A DNA stretch of 64,000 bases from Triplophysa rosa (GCF_024868665.1 NC_079904.1:20127081-20191080); one strand, 5' to 3'; counted from the stretch's first letter, positions 33,686-49,500 are shown. Program-made: numbers and translations. Notes: generated from the sequence alone by a model not told the origin.

Positions 33686-36600
33686 CTGAAAGATCAGTGT
33701 TATGGTGAGTGCAAAATGTACACGCACTAATCATGTTAAACCCCTCCCAACCCTTGCACAAAAAAATCTATGAAGATTGTCCCCAATATACAGACCAACA
33801 ACGCAAACCTTTTCAGAAGAAGAGCTTTCTATCTGTAACTCTCGAGGACACTGTAAGTAACAACTAAACCTCTGAAATTGCAAATCGAAATAAAGCAACA
33901 GTTATTAATCAAGGTGCAGTATAGCACATTACCCTCTTTTTGCCGGGTTCAGACATGCGACTGGCGTAATCATCAGGCAGCTGAAGGAAGTCCTCCATGC
34001 CCACATCAGAGTCACGTTTTCTTTTCCCGCCACCAGCCAAACCTTCCAGCTTATCTGGTAAAACAAGACAGCATCAAACGTTGTCACCTATTCTACATAT
34101 GTTAACAAAGATGGTAGGCCTAGCTAATATTCTGTTATAACTGATAGGTCATGTAAAACATTATACAGCTTTCTTAAAAAAGGATAGGTTATAAATGGCT
34201 AATGGTTATTCTGATTGACACAGGTAGATTTTTGCCAGTTGCCTTGATTTTGTGCGGCATGTAAAAGCTTTTACTGATGTACATTTATTTTTTGCAAAGA
34301 CCATTTTCACGTCGTAATCTATTTTATTTACCAATTATATAGTGCTGTGTATGATGCTTAAGAAATAAAACCGTGACGGACTGTTTTTGTAATATGATTC
34401 ATTATCTATATCATGGGGTCTCCTGAAATGATGTTTATAAGTATGATTCAACTTTTCCCATGGTGTAGAGTTTAAAAAGCAAAAACAAACAAATTGTAAT
34501 ACGTGACCCTGGACCACAAAACCAGTCACAAGCAGCACGGGTATATTTGTAGCAAGAGCCAACAATACATTGTATGGGTCGAAGTTATAGATTTTCATTT
34601 GTGTCAAAAATCAGTAGGATATTACTTAAAATAGGACTATAATTTTGTGAATGCATGCAGCAAAATCGCGAACAGAAATGGCCGGAAACACGCATACGAA
34701 CATTTCTTGCTGCTGCCCGCTCTTGGGGAATAACCCACTAAAGTTTGGTATCATTGTAAAGCATAGAATTTCCGCTATAAGGTTCATCTACTCTTCAAAC
34801 ATAATTACAGGGGTAAGTCAATAGAGAGCCTTAAAACAAACCTGTTTCTTTGTAGCAACAGCCTGCTACAGCTCCTCTTACTCTTTTCTCGATACTTTGA
34901 TTTAACCCCACCCTTACCCCAATAGAAAATTCATCTTTTTTCCCCGTCAAACCTCTCACCCCTAAAGTCTAGTGAAACAAATAAACTAAGCTAAAAAAAC
35001 AAATTTATTGCTGCACCAAATTTAAACTGATACAAAAAAAAGAAATACCCACCAAGTTTGGCTTCTGAAGTGTCCATCTCCCATTTGCTTTTCGGAAGGT
35101 ATCCCTAAATTACAGAGAAACACTCTGGCTGTTAATAATCAGTTGATGAGTGACAGAGCAACAGAGGGAAGGAAGACAGAATAGGGCTGGGGAGCAACGA
35201 TGATGCTAATGGATGATAAGAGAATAGCTTTAAAAGAGAAAATGAACACATCATTTATTATTTTATGCACTTGACAGAGACATATATTTGTTATTGAGAT
35301 TTGTTGAGAAATTGTACAAACTGACCAAGTATCAGGTTTTAAAACCAAAAAGATCTGTTTTCAGTTCTATAACTATATAGACCGTTTTCAAATGGTTTCC
35401 CCAAATACTTTGCTATCTTTAATTGTTACCTTTCTATCTGTAATTGTTACTTTCTTTAACACAATCCACTGGTTGAGCAAATGCTACTGTGTTGTGTCTA
35501 GTGTTGTTAAAAGCACAGTAGGGTCAGAGTCTGTCCCTAAAAATGTTGGCAGTACCAGATTTTCTTAAGATCCGTTACTAATGAGTACCGGGTCATCCCA
35601 GAACTGATGCGCTGTCTGACAGGTGGTGAGTCTGCGACTTTTAATAGATGCAACAAGCAGCAGATCACATACATTTGTTGCATCACAAAGAGAATGAATA
35701 AAGTTTTGTGGTGAAAGGTGGAAACAAATAATTGCATTATGAATGTTGTAGCATAGTTTAATTTGCAAGTTTGCATTTAATTGTAAGTGGTAATGGTAAT
35801 CCAATGTCCTCATTAACCATTCAATGTTTTAACTCTTATATGGGTAAATTATATGAAAGGACATGATGGGGACTTCATTCACATCTACGTGCTAGAAAGT
35901 AATTTTACTAGCAATGTGTCTGTTGTTAATATCAGTCAGAAAAATATTTATATTCTTGGGTGGGTAATTGTAATAGGTTCAGCAGATATTACTTCTTCAG
36001 ATGACATTTCTCGGAGGCGCAACGCGATAATCAAAAAGATTAATTCTATGTTAGATTGGTTAGATATTTTTATAACGTTTTGTGTTGCATCTGGTATAGA
36101 GACAGTACTGACACACTGATGTACAGATGCACTCTGATGCGGTGAGCGCAGAGCTTGGATTGATTCACACAGAGCAGCAGTGCTAAAACACAACCCAAGT
36201 AAAAAAAATAACACTGCGTATTACTGCTTAAGCTTTTTAGCAACAACTGGCTAATATACTTCATGTATACAGAACTGCTTGTTTATACACTATTTTTTAC
36301 ACAATTGAATAAAATCGTGTGTTGTTCAATTAGCATGCTTTTTGTGTTTTGCTTTGGTACTGAAACTGGTACAGAGAACCATGGATTTTCACTGGTATTG
36401 GTAATACAACAATTTTGGTACTGTGACAACCCTAGTTGGGTTGGTCTGGGTGCTTAAAAACAGCAAAGATTTGACAGCATGACAACTTGAATACCACAAT
36501 TTTAAATTTTCTGAAAAACACACTTACTAATAGCTTACTTACATCTTTAACTTTAAAATCAAGTAACTTCAGAAAAATTTCACCATTTACAAGAAGGGAA

Positions 36601-39600
36601 AACTGGTTTCACCCAATTGAAATCTTAAAAATTTAGTTTGTGCAGGGCTCGACATTAACGCTTGTCCGGGACAAGTGAATGTTTTGTATGGGCAAGTGAG
36701 AGAGAATTATACTTGCCCGACCGCACAAGTAACTTGAAAAAATAACAGTGCTACAAAAAAAATCAGTCGGTGCTAAGAATAATAAGAATAGGTGCATTAG
36801 ACAGAGCTGCATGTTTGTGTGAAGTGCGTTTGTCGTGGTTGTGCTTGTTTGTGTGTGACAATAACCGCATTGAGTCCATGTAACTAGATGCAGATGCGGA
36901 ATCCTGTTATTTAAATATGTCATCTGGCTGTTCTGTGTGTCTGAGTGAATGAAACAAAGCAGTGAAACAAAAAATGATATGGTCCTAATTTATCCATCTG
37001 TCTGTAACATTTTTGTCATTTGTTTATTCATGTGATGAACTGCTCTTGCATATTTTTTTTTAATGACGAACTGTTTGGCCTGTGCTACAAAACTTGAAAC
37101 CTCTGTAGCACCAGTGCTATGCGCAAAAAAAAGTTAACATACAGCCCTGACACTAATAATAATTACTGCTTGCCTTTGTTCTATAGCAATCATGGAGAGT
37201 ATTAACACATTTAGGTGGCCACAGCGGACACTAGGTAAAACGCTTAAAAGCAAACTTGACCAATCAGGATCCGAAACAATTATATTGACACTTCAAATTA
37301 AATATCATTTTTTATCTTCGGACAAGTAATATTTGTACTCTGACAAGTGAATGACAAATTTACTTGTCCGAAGGACAACCACATGACAATGCTTAATGTC
37401 AAGCCCTGGTTTGGGAAATGACTGTTGTGGCTATATCTATGGTTGTCATTCTAGAATTCTTGTTTCACTTACCGTTTGTGAAGTGGTACAGGACAAAATT
37501 GCTGCACCAGTTTGTTTTGTACTCTCTGACGTGTTCTGCTTTATGTTGCACTGCATAGACAGACTGGTGTATAACATCAAAATACCAAGAGAGTGCTTTA
37601 TATATTTTCGAATCGCTTGTGCTCGTACCATACTCCGTAGTCTGTGCAGCGCAGCATGAAGTCGAACACCTCAAGGTTCATGTGCTCAATGTCTCCTGTT
37701 GAAGATAATGTTAGGTCTGCTCTTAAAATTAAGCAATGGTATGAGGATGGCTACATCCTCATCTTGAAGCAGCGCATTGTACGCATGTCAAAAGATCAAA
37801 TTCAATTTAAAGCTCGCCACATATAAACGCACATGATGCATGTGTGCAAAGGTGTCAATGTAAAAGTATTAATACAAATTTTTTGCCACAACAAACAACA
37901 GATCACGTTTTCAGTGAGAAACACTTCAACATGTTCTACAACAAAATTAACTGCCAGTGCGATTTTGACTACATTTATGACTATAACAAAATAACATATA
38001 TTGTTTCCAAATACACAAATACAATGAAAAATAAACATTGTAAATACGCTCTCTTAGCATCTTACACTCTTAATGTTGTCACATTGGATGATGTTCACTG
38101 TAGTCAACTATTAAAAACATATAGTTGAATGCTGCAAAATTTTCAGCTCTTAAATGAATAGATGGTAATATTAATGTGCCACAACAGAACATGCACAAGT
38201 AGGCATGAGAAAAAAAAGCTTATCAATAATGAACACATTAAGAAACACAGGGTAATTCACAACAAGAGAATTGAATTTTTTATTTACCAATTTTTAGATA
38301 ATTCAAGTTTTAGTGAAAAGCAGCATTAGGGGTCGATCAGACAGAACGCGTTTTTTCTGTTAGATGTTCTGTTTTCTGTTGTTCTGCTTTTTAAAATTGT
38401 TTTCAGTTGGCAGGGAGCTTTTTGCGCACTGCTAATGCGCTCCGGGCGCCTCGCGTTTTTGGCGGAGCGCTGAGTGCCTGAAGTTGAAAAAAACTCAAAG
38501 CAGAAAAGCGCTTGACGTCGATGCGCCTTTTCCCCCATTGTCCAATCGAATGAAAGGAGAGGCGGGAATTACGATGTGGTGACGGATCTTTACAGTTGCT
38601 TGAAACGTCCGGAGAGTGCAATGATGAAGGAGAAACTTGTGTTTGCTGACTCTGGTTAACCGAGCAAGGTCAGAGTAAGCGCTCACTGCTTGTACCTTTT
38701 TAAAGTTTCTGATAATATGACAGTTAAAAGCAACTAGAGAGCTCACGCTATAATCCTTGACTGACAGGACAGCTGTTTTGGTGATTACCTAGCAACATAA
38801 AAAAACCGCTGCGCACTGCTCTTTTCAAAGAGTCAACCAAAAGAGCAGCGTTCTGTGTGATCACCCACTTAGTCATCCGGTGTCGCAACCGCTGCTGTGA
38901 CGAGTGTGTTGATTTTATTTCATTACATTTGTCACTTTTATTATATTTTTATACCGCATTTTCGCAAAAACATTTTGATGTGGCGTTCAATGACCACAAA
39001 ACTCGAGGTGGTCTTGGCAACTTAATTTCTCTGTAGTAACACACTTACATCGTTGGCTCTTATTGACAAGCTTTCAATTTACTTTATATTATCTACATTT
39101 TAGAGAGATTTCTATGCGAAGGGAAAACTTAAGAATTTAGTACCCTGAAGACTGAACTTACAAATTTGCAGGTGAGAAATAAGTCTGAAAAACATCAAAT
39201 ACAGTCATATGAAAAATGACCTATAATGTTTACTGTTTTGACATATAAACAAGCAAACATGTGATTTACGGTGCATAATAATAAATTAATACAGTATATT
39301 CTATCATATGACATATAACATTTTTAAAGTTACAGATCAGTCAATGTAAAAAGTATGACCCCTACAGTTCATCAGGCCAAGATATAAATATAAGTTTTAA
39401 TACTCAATAATACCATGTATACATGCATATTTACAAATTAGAATGTCTGTTTATAGGTTGGAACAAACATCAGGAGGAGCAATGGCAGACGATTCCTTCA
39501 CATTCTGCAGCTTATTGTGGGATGCATGACGCTGGAGGAAGACAACTGTTTTTACAAGCAGTTATTATTTTACATTTTGGAGTTTGCCAAGCCTTGTGGT

Positions 39601-42600
39601 GCTGCCGTTTGGTAGTTTTTGCTTAAGTAGTTTATATTTGTTTAAGCTGGACTAGCCCCATATTCTGTTCTGATAATTTACTTATTTGATTCTTGTAAAA
39701 TGACTTAATTGCAAGTAACTTTATGAAAAAAGGATATACATTGGAAAAATTGCAACCAAAATGTATTGTACTGGAAATAAAGTATTGTAAAGATATTTCT
39801 ATGTTGTGAATTATTTGTTTACACTAGGGTTGTCACAGTACCATAAAAATATGATGATACTATATCGGCTGCGGTATCATGATACCAAGTAGTGTTACGA
39901 TGCTGTGCCATGTTCATAATTTAAACCTACAGCATAAACCAAATTTCCTTAATACACACATCTAAATGAAAAATTTTGTATGTAGAATAGTAAACTGTAT
40001 TATATGGAACACTACAATGTTTTGTGGTATTAACCAGAGGTGGACGAAGTACACAACTTCCTTACTTGAGTGAAAGTACAGATACTACTGGTCAAATATT
40101 ACTCCACTACAAGTAAAAGTTGTAAAGACAGATTCTTACTTAAGTAAAAGTACGTGCTTTTAAAAGTACTCAAGTATTAAAAGTAAATTTCCTTTATGTC
40201 AGTTGTGCATTGTTTTATTGTCGTATACCTTATGCCTCTGAAGCAACCTACTGAATACACAGAGTAGCTCACAGTATCAGTGGTATAAAGGAGTAGTTCA
40301 CTTCAAAATTAGCCCCCAATAACTTTCCATAGTCATTTTTATTCCTACTATGGAAAGTCAATGGGGGCAAATTTAGCAGTGAGCAACTCCTTTAAGAGGA
40401 GCATAGAAAACTGAAATACTTGGCAACAGTAAAAGGTCCTGGCAAATCGCAAGCCAGATAAATTGCGCACACAGGAAACCCCGCTGCATAGAAACCATTT
40501 TCTACTTTTGGACCTTTTTATAAATGTAGTGGAGTAAAAAGTATGATATTTGTCTTTCAAATGTAGTGAAGTTAAAGTACAAGTACTCAGAAAAAATAAT
40601 ACTCAAGTAAAGTACAGATACTCAAAAAGTGTACTTAAGTACAGTACTCAGGTAAATTTACTTCGTTACTGTCCACCACTGGTATTAACTATAGTAAATG
40701 TATAAATTGTAGCAAATACTGTAGTATACATTAATATTTACAATGGTAAGACTCAAAAACCCTAGTGTCTAGGAATTTTATTATTTATTACAGTAAACTT
40801 TACTAAAGTACACTAGAATATTGTTCATGTGGAAACTAATTCAAATGTGAGGAATACTTCAAAGGTGAAACTAAAAGTGGCTGGCGGCACACCCCAGTGG
40901 TTGGCGGCCATTTTCAGACAGTGAATCATTCAACCAATTCCTTCAAAATGACTGATTTATTCAAGAATAAAGCAAGTCTCTTGATGAATGACTCACTGAA
41001 TCATTATCTCGTCCAAGTCGTTCAAAACACAGATTCATTTAGGAGAGAAACATGAACGTTAATGCGCATATAAAACATTACTTACGGTACTATGATACTA
41101 CCGTAAAAAAAAAAGTGGCATTGCAGGTATTTTGAAGCTTTAGCATCGCAATGCTACTGTGGCACCGATATAACTGTAAATAAGTAAGTAAAATTTATTT
41201 ATATAGCACATTTATCTCAGCAGAGCTGGCCAAAGTGCTGTACAGAGCAAAGTTAAAGACATAAGACAAGCAAAAAAAAAACTGTGTTTAGTTTACGCAG
41301 CAATAAAAAATAATAAATAAATGTATAACAATTAATACAATAGTTAACATTTTTGCAAAAATAACCCAACAAATTAGTTATTTTATAACCCAACTGATTA
41401 AAAATTACAACTCAATGGATTGGGTTAAAATAACTCAACGAAGGGTTGGTGCTATTGTAACCCACCATTGGGTTACATGTTGTTATTTGTTGCATACTAG
41501 GGTTGAGCCAAAAGACAATATTAGGAAAAACGATAGTCAGAGATGCCAATAGCTAATGGGTGTGACAATACCATCAGGGCTCCAGACAAAAAAGTATAAA
41601 TTAAGATGCCATTTGCTCCTAAAGGGGAAAAACAGGCGCCAAATTGATTTTTTAAGAGTCACATAACATTAACTTACATTTTAAAATCACAATCCTTCAA
41701 GGTATCCAGGGTTTTTACTGGCTAAAAAAATTAGTTAAAAAGGTGGTGCCATCGGGATTTTCTACACACATGCATGTGTAGGACTACCGTACCTTAAAGT
41801 GGCTTTAACACTTTACAAACAACATATAAAAGTTACAATTGTAAATAAAAAGTACTATTACTAGGTTGTATAAAATGTATTAAAACAAACAGAGAAGTTA
41901 AATAAAACATAGCCTAAGCTTTTAATCATTTTCAAAAAAAAAAATCCACAAAATAGCCAACTGAATTAACCACTCTTACTAAATCACATCCTGCGTTCTC
42001 TTGTAGTTCACAGAGTTTTAAATGATTCACTGATCTCTTAATATTCTGTTTAAATGAATCTGTTCAAAGGAGTCATTCGTTTGTGAGTCATTCTGATCCC
42101 AATGTGCGTTCATACTGGCAAACTCGAGCCAACTGAACAGCTAAACACATTACAGTGATGTACGCCACATTAATTTAGGGAAAATTATCAAGAAATTAAA
42201 AGTACTTGGGTGCAACAGAAACCATATTCACCTGAACTGCTGAGAAATACAGCTAATACAGCTCCTAATATAGCTCTTTAGGAGGAAATTAACTCTTCAG
42301 CACCTCACTGCGCTGATAACGAAACAGCGCCTCCATTGTGGCGTAATGCCGCAACTGCAGCTCCAACGGAGAGCAGATCGCTGGCACAGAGCGTGCGGAA
42401 AAAGTCCAGCTGCATCCAATTTAAAATTAGTAAGTTTGGATGGTCAACAGTGGCGATCGCCACAAAAATATAATTCGCAAATTAATATTTTTGGTCGCAA
42501 ATGCGACAGTTTTAGGCGCAGTCTGGAGCCCTGTACCATGACATTTTGTTTGCACATAAATGTAATATTTGCTTATTAACTCGTAGCGACAGATCAATTC

Positions 42601-45600
42601 CATAAATAAATCACCCATCGACCTGCTCTCAATAATATTGTCGATCTTGCAGGCTCACAATAGGAGGATATGACTATGGAGAAGACCACACCAGTAATAG
42701 CTTGCATTGTCAAACACAATCAAAAATTAACTGTATACTAATAATAGCATTTACAACTATGAGGTCAGTTTTATTGACCAGACAGCACTTGAAGAATGCA
42801 TGAAAAAAAGTCCTACCAGATCTGCCTCGTCATCGTCGTCCTTTTTCACTTCAGCTTTTGGTTCTTCTTCAGATGGGTTGAAGTCTTCCATTTCCACCTA
42901 TCACAAATTATTTATTTACATTACTATAAAATCAAAGAAAAACATACTTTCTTTAATAAAGAAAATTTAGGAACTTTTCAGAAATGTAGAATGTATTTTT
43001 TTGTGAGACATGCATTAAGCCCCACACAGACACACACACATGGTCTGGGTGACAAAACGATCTGTATCGATGATACATCAATAACGATAGAAAAAGTGTT
43101 CGATGTAACGCTCGAAAGTTAACATGTATAGACATGAAGTATGTAAATATGTACATGAAATATGTATTAAGTGAATGTAAACCGTGGTTATGTATCGGCA
43201 TCTTAGTAACAGTAACATGTTAAACCTGTGTAACAAAATATCAAAATATTAGTTAAGTTAAAAATAAAAAGCCATCAGCCTTAGGAATTTCCTCCCCCTC
43301 GATCGTGACCCCTGAGGTGATTACGTCACATTAACGACATTAGCAACCGCATTAGGTTAGGTGCAGCAAGTCCATTTACAGCACCACGTTAAACAGTCCC
43401 ATGTGCATGCAGATTATTTTGCAGGCTTTAAGTTCAGGATATTCGTATTTGTAGAAATGAAACGTTGATTAATATCGACCAAAGACAACGCAGGGAGGCA
43501 AGCGGAGGAGGGCGGAGAAGCACCGCAGTCAGAGGGGCCATCGCCCTCAGGTACGAAAAGAGACACATCCATCAGCACTCGAATCTGTTTGATGAAATTC
43601 GACCATCTGTAGTAATAGTTGTGTATAATTAACGTTCTGTGCTGCAAAATCAAGCGTGTAGTTGTTTTTTACTTCCAAATCCAAAGGATGATGATGTAAA
43701 GAACCAGAGTATAAAAATATTTTCCCCACGATTGCACAGCAGTATAATCCAAACATGTTGTCATTTTACTGACAACTTTTTCTCCAACCTTCAGTTGAGT
43801 TCAACCGAGTTCAGTGTGGGATTTGCTAAACACACTTTATTTGGACCAATAAACATCTCTGAATCACAACCTGTAAGTGTGATTAATAAGAGGTGTAAGT
43901 TATATCTTCAATTGATTGTTGAAAATCGCTCATTTGGTGTGTTATGTGGTATACACCTACAGCAGCTATTACTGTCCTACTGAAATAGTTCTGATAATCA
44001 GGTGTGAGCCCACTATTGTAGAAAATGTGTCATCTAATATAGAGTGTCTGTCATTTTTATTACTTGGAATCATGATAAAGGATGTGTATAGATTTGGTTT
44101 ATAAGCTGTAATGTTTCGTAAGCATTGTGGGTAACGCATATAGCAGTTAATATATTTATTAACTAGGGCTGTCAACGTTAACGCGTTAACGCATGCGATT
44201 AATTTTTTCAAATTAACGCATGAAAAATATTTAACGTAATTAACGCAGCATCCGTTTGTTTTGACATATTTGTCTAGCGTTACATTATGTAATCACGCTC
44301 GTATTCGTGTACAGGCTTTTAAACCACTTAAGCGCGATTTTAAACAGTTGCTTTGACACGTTCAATGAAGATAGACAGCTTCTAAACTGTGGGACGTGGC
44401 AAAACGCAAGCGAGGTCCAGTCTGGTGTAAACAGTCATGGGCTGAAGGCTGCGTCGGTGAATCTCTGTCAGACAGCGCATCCGTGTTAAGTTCTCTTTCG
44501 TGCTTGAATGGATAAAACCATACAAGATTATGTCATAAAGCCCGTTTTGTCTATCATTTTCTTAAGCAAGACTTCAAAGTGTAAAATAAAATCTTAAATG
44601 ATGGCAAAGAGTTGTGAAAATGGGAGTGCGGTGACGGTCAGATCTGCGTACTGAGACAGCTCTTAAAGGGGCCGCGTTCTTAAACGTGCTGCTGTGACTC
44701 CTGTCACTAATGTTAATCAAAGAACAAAATAAAAGAAGAAATCAATGTGATTTTGTAGCTTTAATGAGAATTCTTCTGCATTTAATTGATAATTTAGCAT
44801 TAAAGACTATAAAGTGTTTGAGAACTTCCTTCAATTTCTGTATTTCATGATAGCTCTCAATTATATTGTTGAATGGCTATAATTAATGTTAAAATAATCA
44901 ATTTAATAGAGACATCAGTTACAGTACTAATATCAAAATGTTTTCTTTCATTCATAAAATGACGCTGTTAAAGAAATATGTTGTTTCTACATCAATTTGA
45001 AGATTAAATGTGACATTATTAAGATGTAAAAGTATATTTTAAAATATTATTGTTATGTGTGATTAATCCGATTAATTTTTTTAATCGATTGACAGCACTA
45101 TTATTAACTGTTAATATTAATATTTTTTCTGTTTAGCTGTGGGTCCAGATCGCTTGCATAAGTGTAAAAATGTGTAATTTAAACGGGTGATATGACACAG
45201 CTAAAACGAATATTATGGTTTGTTTTAGATGTAATGCAATGTGTATACACGATTTAAGGTTCAAACGCGCTGTATTTTCCACACACCGTGCATGTTTGTA
45301 TCTCCTCTTTGCCCCGCCTCTCTGAAACACACAGATTTTTAACAAAGCTCATCGCTCTGAAAAGCGAGGTGTGCTATGATTGGCCAGTTAATCAGTGCAT
45401 AGTGATTGGTCGAATACTGCAAGCGTGTGATGGAAATGTGACGCTTCTTACCATATTCGGAACATCAGGTTCCAAAGCAATTGTACTGACAGGTACGCCC
45501 ACCTTACTTGTGTATACATTTGGGTGGTCTTAGTCAAATCATACCACAAACTGACGTAGATTTGTGGGGGTGTGGTTACACGAGGCGTTTCAGGCAGCTC

Positions 45601-46507
45601 TGGGTGAGCATTCGCTTTTAGATAGAATGCATCTTTTGTTCCGACACGTTAATTTTTGCAATTTTACATGTCTAATACATGTTTTGACGTAATTTTGTGT
45701 TTATTTGTCTGTTTCAGAGTAAGAAATTGTGAAAAAGAACTCCGTTTAGTAGTTTGTGCTCTGACTCTCTTGGCACGCATGTTTAAACATGTTTTCTGCA
45801 TTAGCCTTACACTGCATACAAAACACGTAACAATTCGTTATTGTTGCTGTTTTGTACCTTAGCCGTGGAAATTTTTGTATCCGGCAGGCTACTGATTTCC
45901 TTCCGCTTTATCATCAATAGCATTAAATAAGCCTCTTACACCCCCGCAAATTGCGTCTTTGTGGGTTGAGGGCACTGATAGGTGGCTGAAGGAGGAGAGA
46001 CGAAATGTCCATGTTCAGTACCTTTCTATTCTGGTGTTCCTGGTTCATGTGCGCGCTTCAGCAGTCTTTTAGGCCAACCCCAAATGCTCTAATTGGTTGA
46101 GACGCGCGGTGACGCCATTCCCGATTCCAACATCCCACCCCTTCTGTGACCCATGGTTTGTCTGTACGTGTCAGAGCCAGTGAGCAACGGACTTTTGAAA
46201 TAAAATAATACTTTTATTTTAACGCAAAACTGCGTTAATGCACAATAAAATAATTGTCGGAATTAATTAAGTAAATTCTTACTTAAGCCAGCCCTAATTT
46301 TTACCTTTATCGCCCAGCCCTAGTATGTACATACTTCATCAAGACACTTACATCCTCAATAGCAGCGTCCTGCAGTAGCGACCTAATGTCAAGTCGTACC
46401 ATATGGGGTGGGGCCGATTCCCAGCCATTGGCAACCTGTGGACAGCCAATATAATTATTAGTTTTTATGCAAGTCATTTCATATATTTCTGGCTAATAAC
46501 ACAATAT

Positions 46508-46541
<34 letters not shown>

Positions 46542-49500
46542 AATATAAAATATACAGTGCCTATAAAAAGTATTCACCCCCTTCATTTTTTGCACGTTTT
46601 GTTATGTTTATGCCTTACGTTAAACTACTATAATTTTTTTTTTTACATGAATCTATACGCCATACACCATAATAACAAAGCAAAAACCTAATTTATTAGT
46701 TAAATCTAATTTACTTTGCATATTTATAAAAAATAAAACTGAAATAATTACATTCCATAAGAATTCATTCCCTTTTCTGGGACACTTGAAATTTAGCTCA
46801 GAAGCATTCCAGTTTTGCTTGTTGACGTTACTACACTTTAAGTAGAGTTAACCTGTGGCAAAGCTCCATGATTATATATGCAGATGGGAGAAACATAAAG
46901 AAGGACAAACATCACTGCAACACTCCACCAATCTGGCAATATGACAGAGTGGTTAAACTCAAGCCTCTCAGTGAAGACGCATGAAAAAAACTTGTCAAAA
47001 CTAAACTGTCAGAAACCAGATTCTTTGGTCTGAATGAATATCAGTTTCAAGCATCACACCTTCAGGAAACCAAGCACTGCTTTTCGCCTGCACAACACCA
47101 TCCCAAAAGTAAAGTGTGGTATTATGCTGTATTAACAGCATCATGCTTTGTAGCTCGAGTTGCGAGGTTTCTCTGAATAACAGCGCTTGTACAGCCAGCT
47201 AAAGAGAGGGCTCTGTAAACTGTGTGTCTGTATTAAAGGTTTTATTGTGTATGAACTGAATTTGAGGACTGCATCCTCATATAAACAAAGATATTGCATC
47301 TCAAAATAAAGAGTCGACTCTGAATCGCCAGAACGAGTCGTTATTTTTTCGAAGCTCAGGCCTGTAATTTTCAGACGTTTTATTACACACCACAGAAAAA
47401 AATGGCGGGTGCGACCCTGCGTGAGAAAATAGATGTGTGGCGTGAGAGCATGAGAAAACAGTCAATTACGAGAGTCTCAAGGCGAATGTGTAAGAGCCCT
47501 GCGTTTAAAAGCTGTAATGTTTCATCAGGTATCCACGTTAGCACTCTTGGCTAACGCATTAACATTGCCTTACTGTGCTGCGTTCACTGTTTAGCTGTGG
47601 GTCGGTTTGCTTGCATAAGTGTCATTATCTTTATAACACAAATCAATGCCATTTTTGTAACCTTACAGTGTACGAAGCAGAAATGTACATGTGCGTCTGT
47701 CTATGCGGAAAGACCAATCACAACAGACTTTGAATCTTCAAACTGCTTGGAAGGAACCATTTAGAGATCTTTGAAAAATGATGTGATGATAAATGAATAT
47801 TTTAAAGATGCCATGAATTAAAACCACAATTTTAACCCGAGCTTTTGTTATATAAGAGGGAATCGTATTCACGTGAACATCATGTAAGTGTCAGACCTGA
47901 AAACGCCCTTGTTACTGAGATTACAACTGTTATTTGCGAACCCAGCGAACACCAGGTTCTGGAATGCATGTATCAATGACGACATTGATAGGTTGAACAC
48001 CGCCTCCACAGAAAGAATATCAACGACTACTTCTCTAGCCCGCCCATTTGTGGAGAGACTAAAATTAAAAAGCAGTGCTATGCCATCAATATTGGATCCG
48101 ATAGGAATGGCGCAGCAATCTTATGTGAGTAAAACATTTTTGTACTATGCGTCACTATTGCTTTGTTAGAGATCGCTTGATATGCCCTGAGCACTATTCG
48201 CACAAGAGTAGTATTACATGGGGACCTTGAACGTTAGTCATTTGTATTAATTTCAGAGGTTGTCTGTGATCTTAAGCCCGTGCGAATCAGGATCTCTGTG
48301 ATTTGGCGGGCTCATATATAATTTTTCAAGGTTTTATCCACCGTTTGCGAATAATGGAAGTGTTTTGGTATTATTTCGGGTGCTGGGTCATATCCATAAG
48401 TTACCGGGAGTCTCCCATTTGTTTATTTATCATGGAAACTCTCGTAACATTTGAGACGCGCGATCGCGGTGATCTTTTGTCCAGTTCACGATCACGAGTC
48501 TCAATTGCTGACAGGTACGGTCATATATAATTAAACGCAATACAACTATAGGCTATATAAACTATACGCAAAGCCTCGCCATCACATCCGGGAAATAAAT
48601 CAGTAAATTTGAGTAAAATCATCCCGTGCGAATGCGTCACATGAAATACAGATGTGGGAAGGTCATTTATAAATCACACGAGGTCACTAGATAATGCTAA
48701 TCTCATGCAAATGGTGCTAATGTGTAACCTAACGTTTCGTCTCTAACCAAATTCACAGAAGGCTCCAAATAAGTTTACTACGCAAACTGCTATCCAATCA
48801 TAGCAGCGGGCATTTACTTCCAAGCCTTCATGGCGGAACACCCATTAAAACCGAGCGTTTGTTGAGCCGACCTCAAAACCCGGGTAGAGAATAGCCTATT
48901 AATTATTGATTTTGATGTTTTTAAATGTAAAAACGCGAACGTCTTAAGTAGACCTCATACAACAGTATACAGGGTATCTGCAGGTTTCTGAGAGTCAGAT
49001 TTAAGACTTTTTAAGACCTTTTTAATACGGTGCAGAATGAAATTTAAGACCAATTTCATAGCAACAAATTTGCACTTCCCCAATGCTAAAGCTCCAACTT
49101 TTCTCCATGTGGTAATGTCCAGTCCACTCACCTAACGAACCCCCCGCAAACGTGTTATTTGTTAGTTGGTTCCGCCTATTTTGTTCTGCGTGACAAATAG
49201 ACATACATGATTTTAAAACGAAAATAAAATCTTCTTTACAGTGTTGGTTCGACTGCATTTCTAAGACCTTGGAAACGCGGATTTAAGACATTTTAAATGC
49301 TAATAAAGGCCTTATTTTGACATTATGGAATTTAAGACTTTTTAAGACATTTTAAGGATCCGCAGACACCCAAGTATAAAACAAGACCAGTTCATTACTC
49401 CTTTAGGAAAATGACAGTGTTTTTTGACCTTGGATGAATATAAACCTGTTGTTGGGGACTCCAATACAATATTAGGACATTAAAAATATAGCATAATGTG

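Noticed and set aside
36643..37408. Perfect hAT target duplication
   Set aside because: Flanks agtttgtg and gtttggga are similar only with an offset; I report the element but not the duplication.
47888..48169. 93-codon plus-strand frame
   Set aside because: No recognisable domain; lies in the transposon insertion inside the Tc1 relic. A piece of a decayed element is likely, but I cannot show what.
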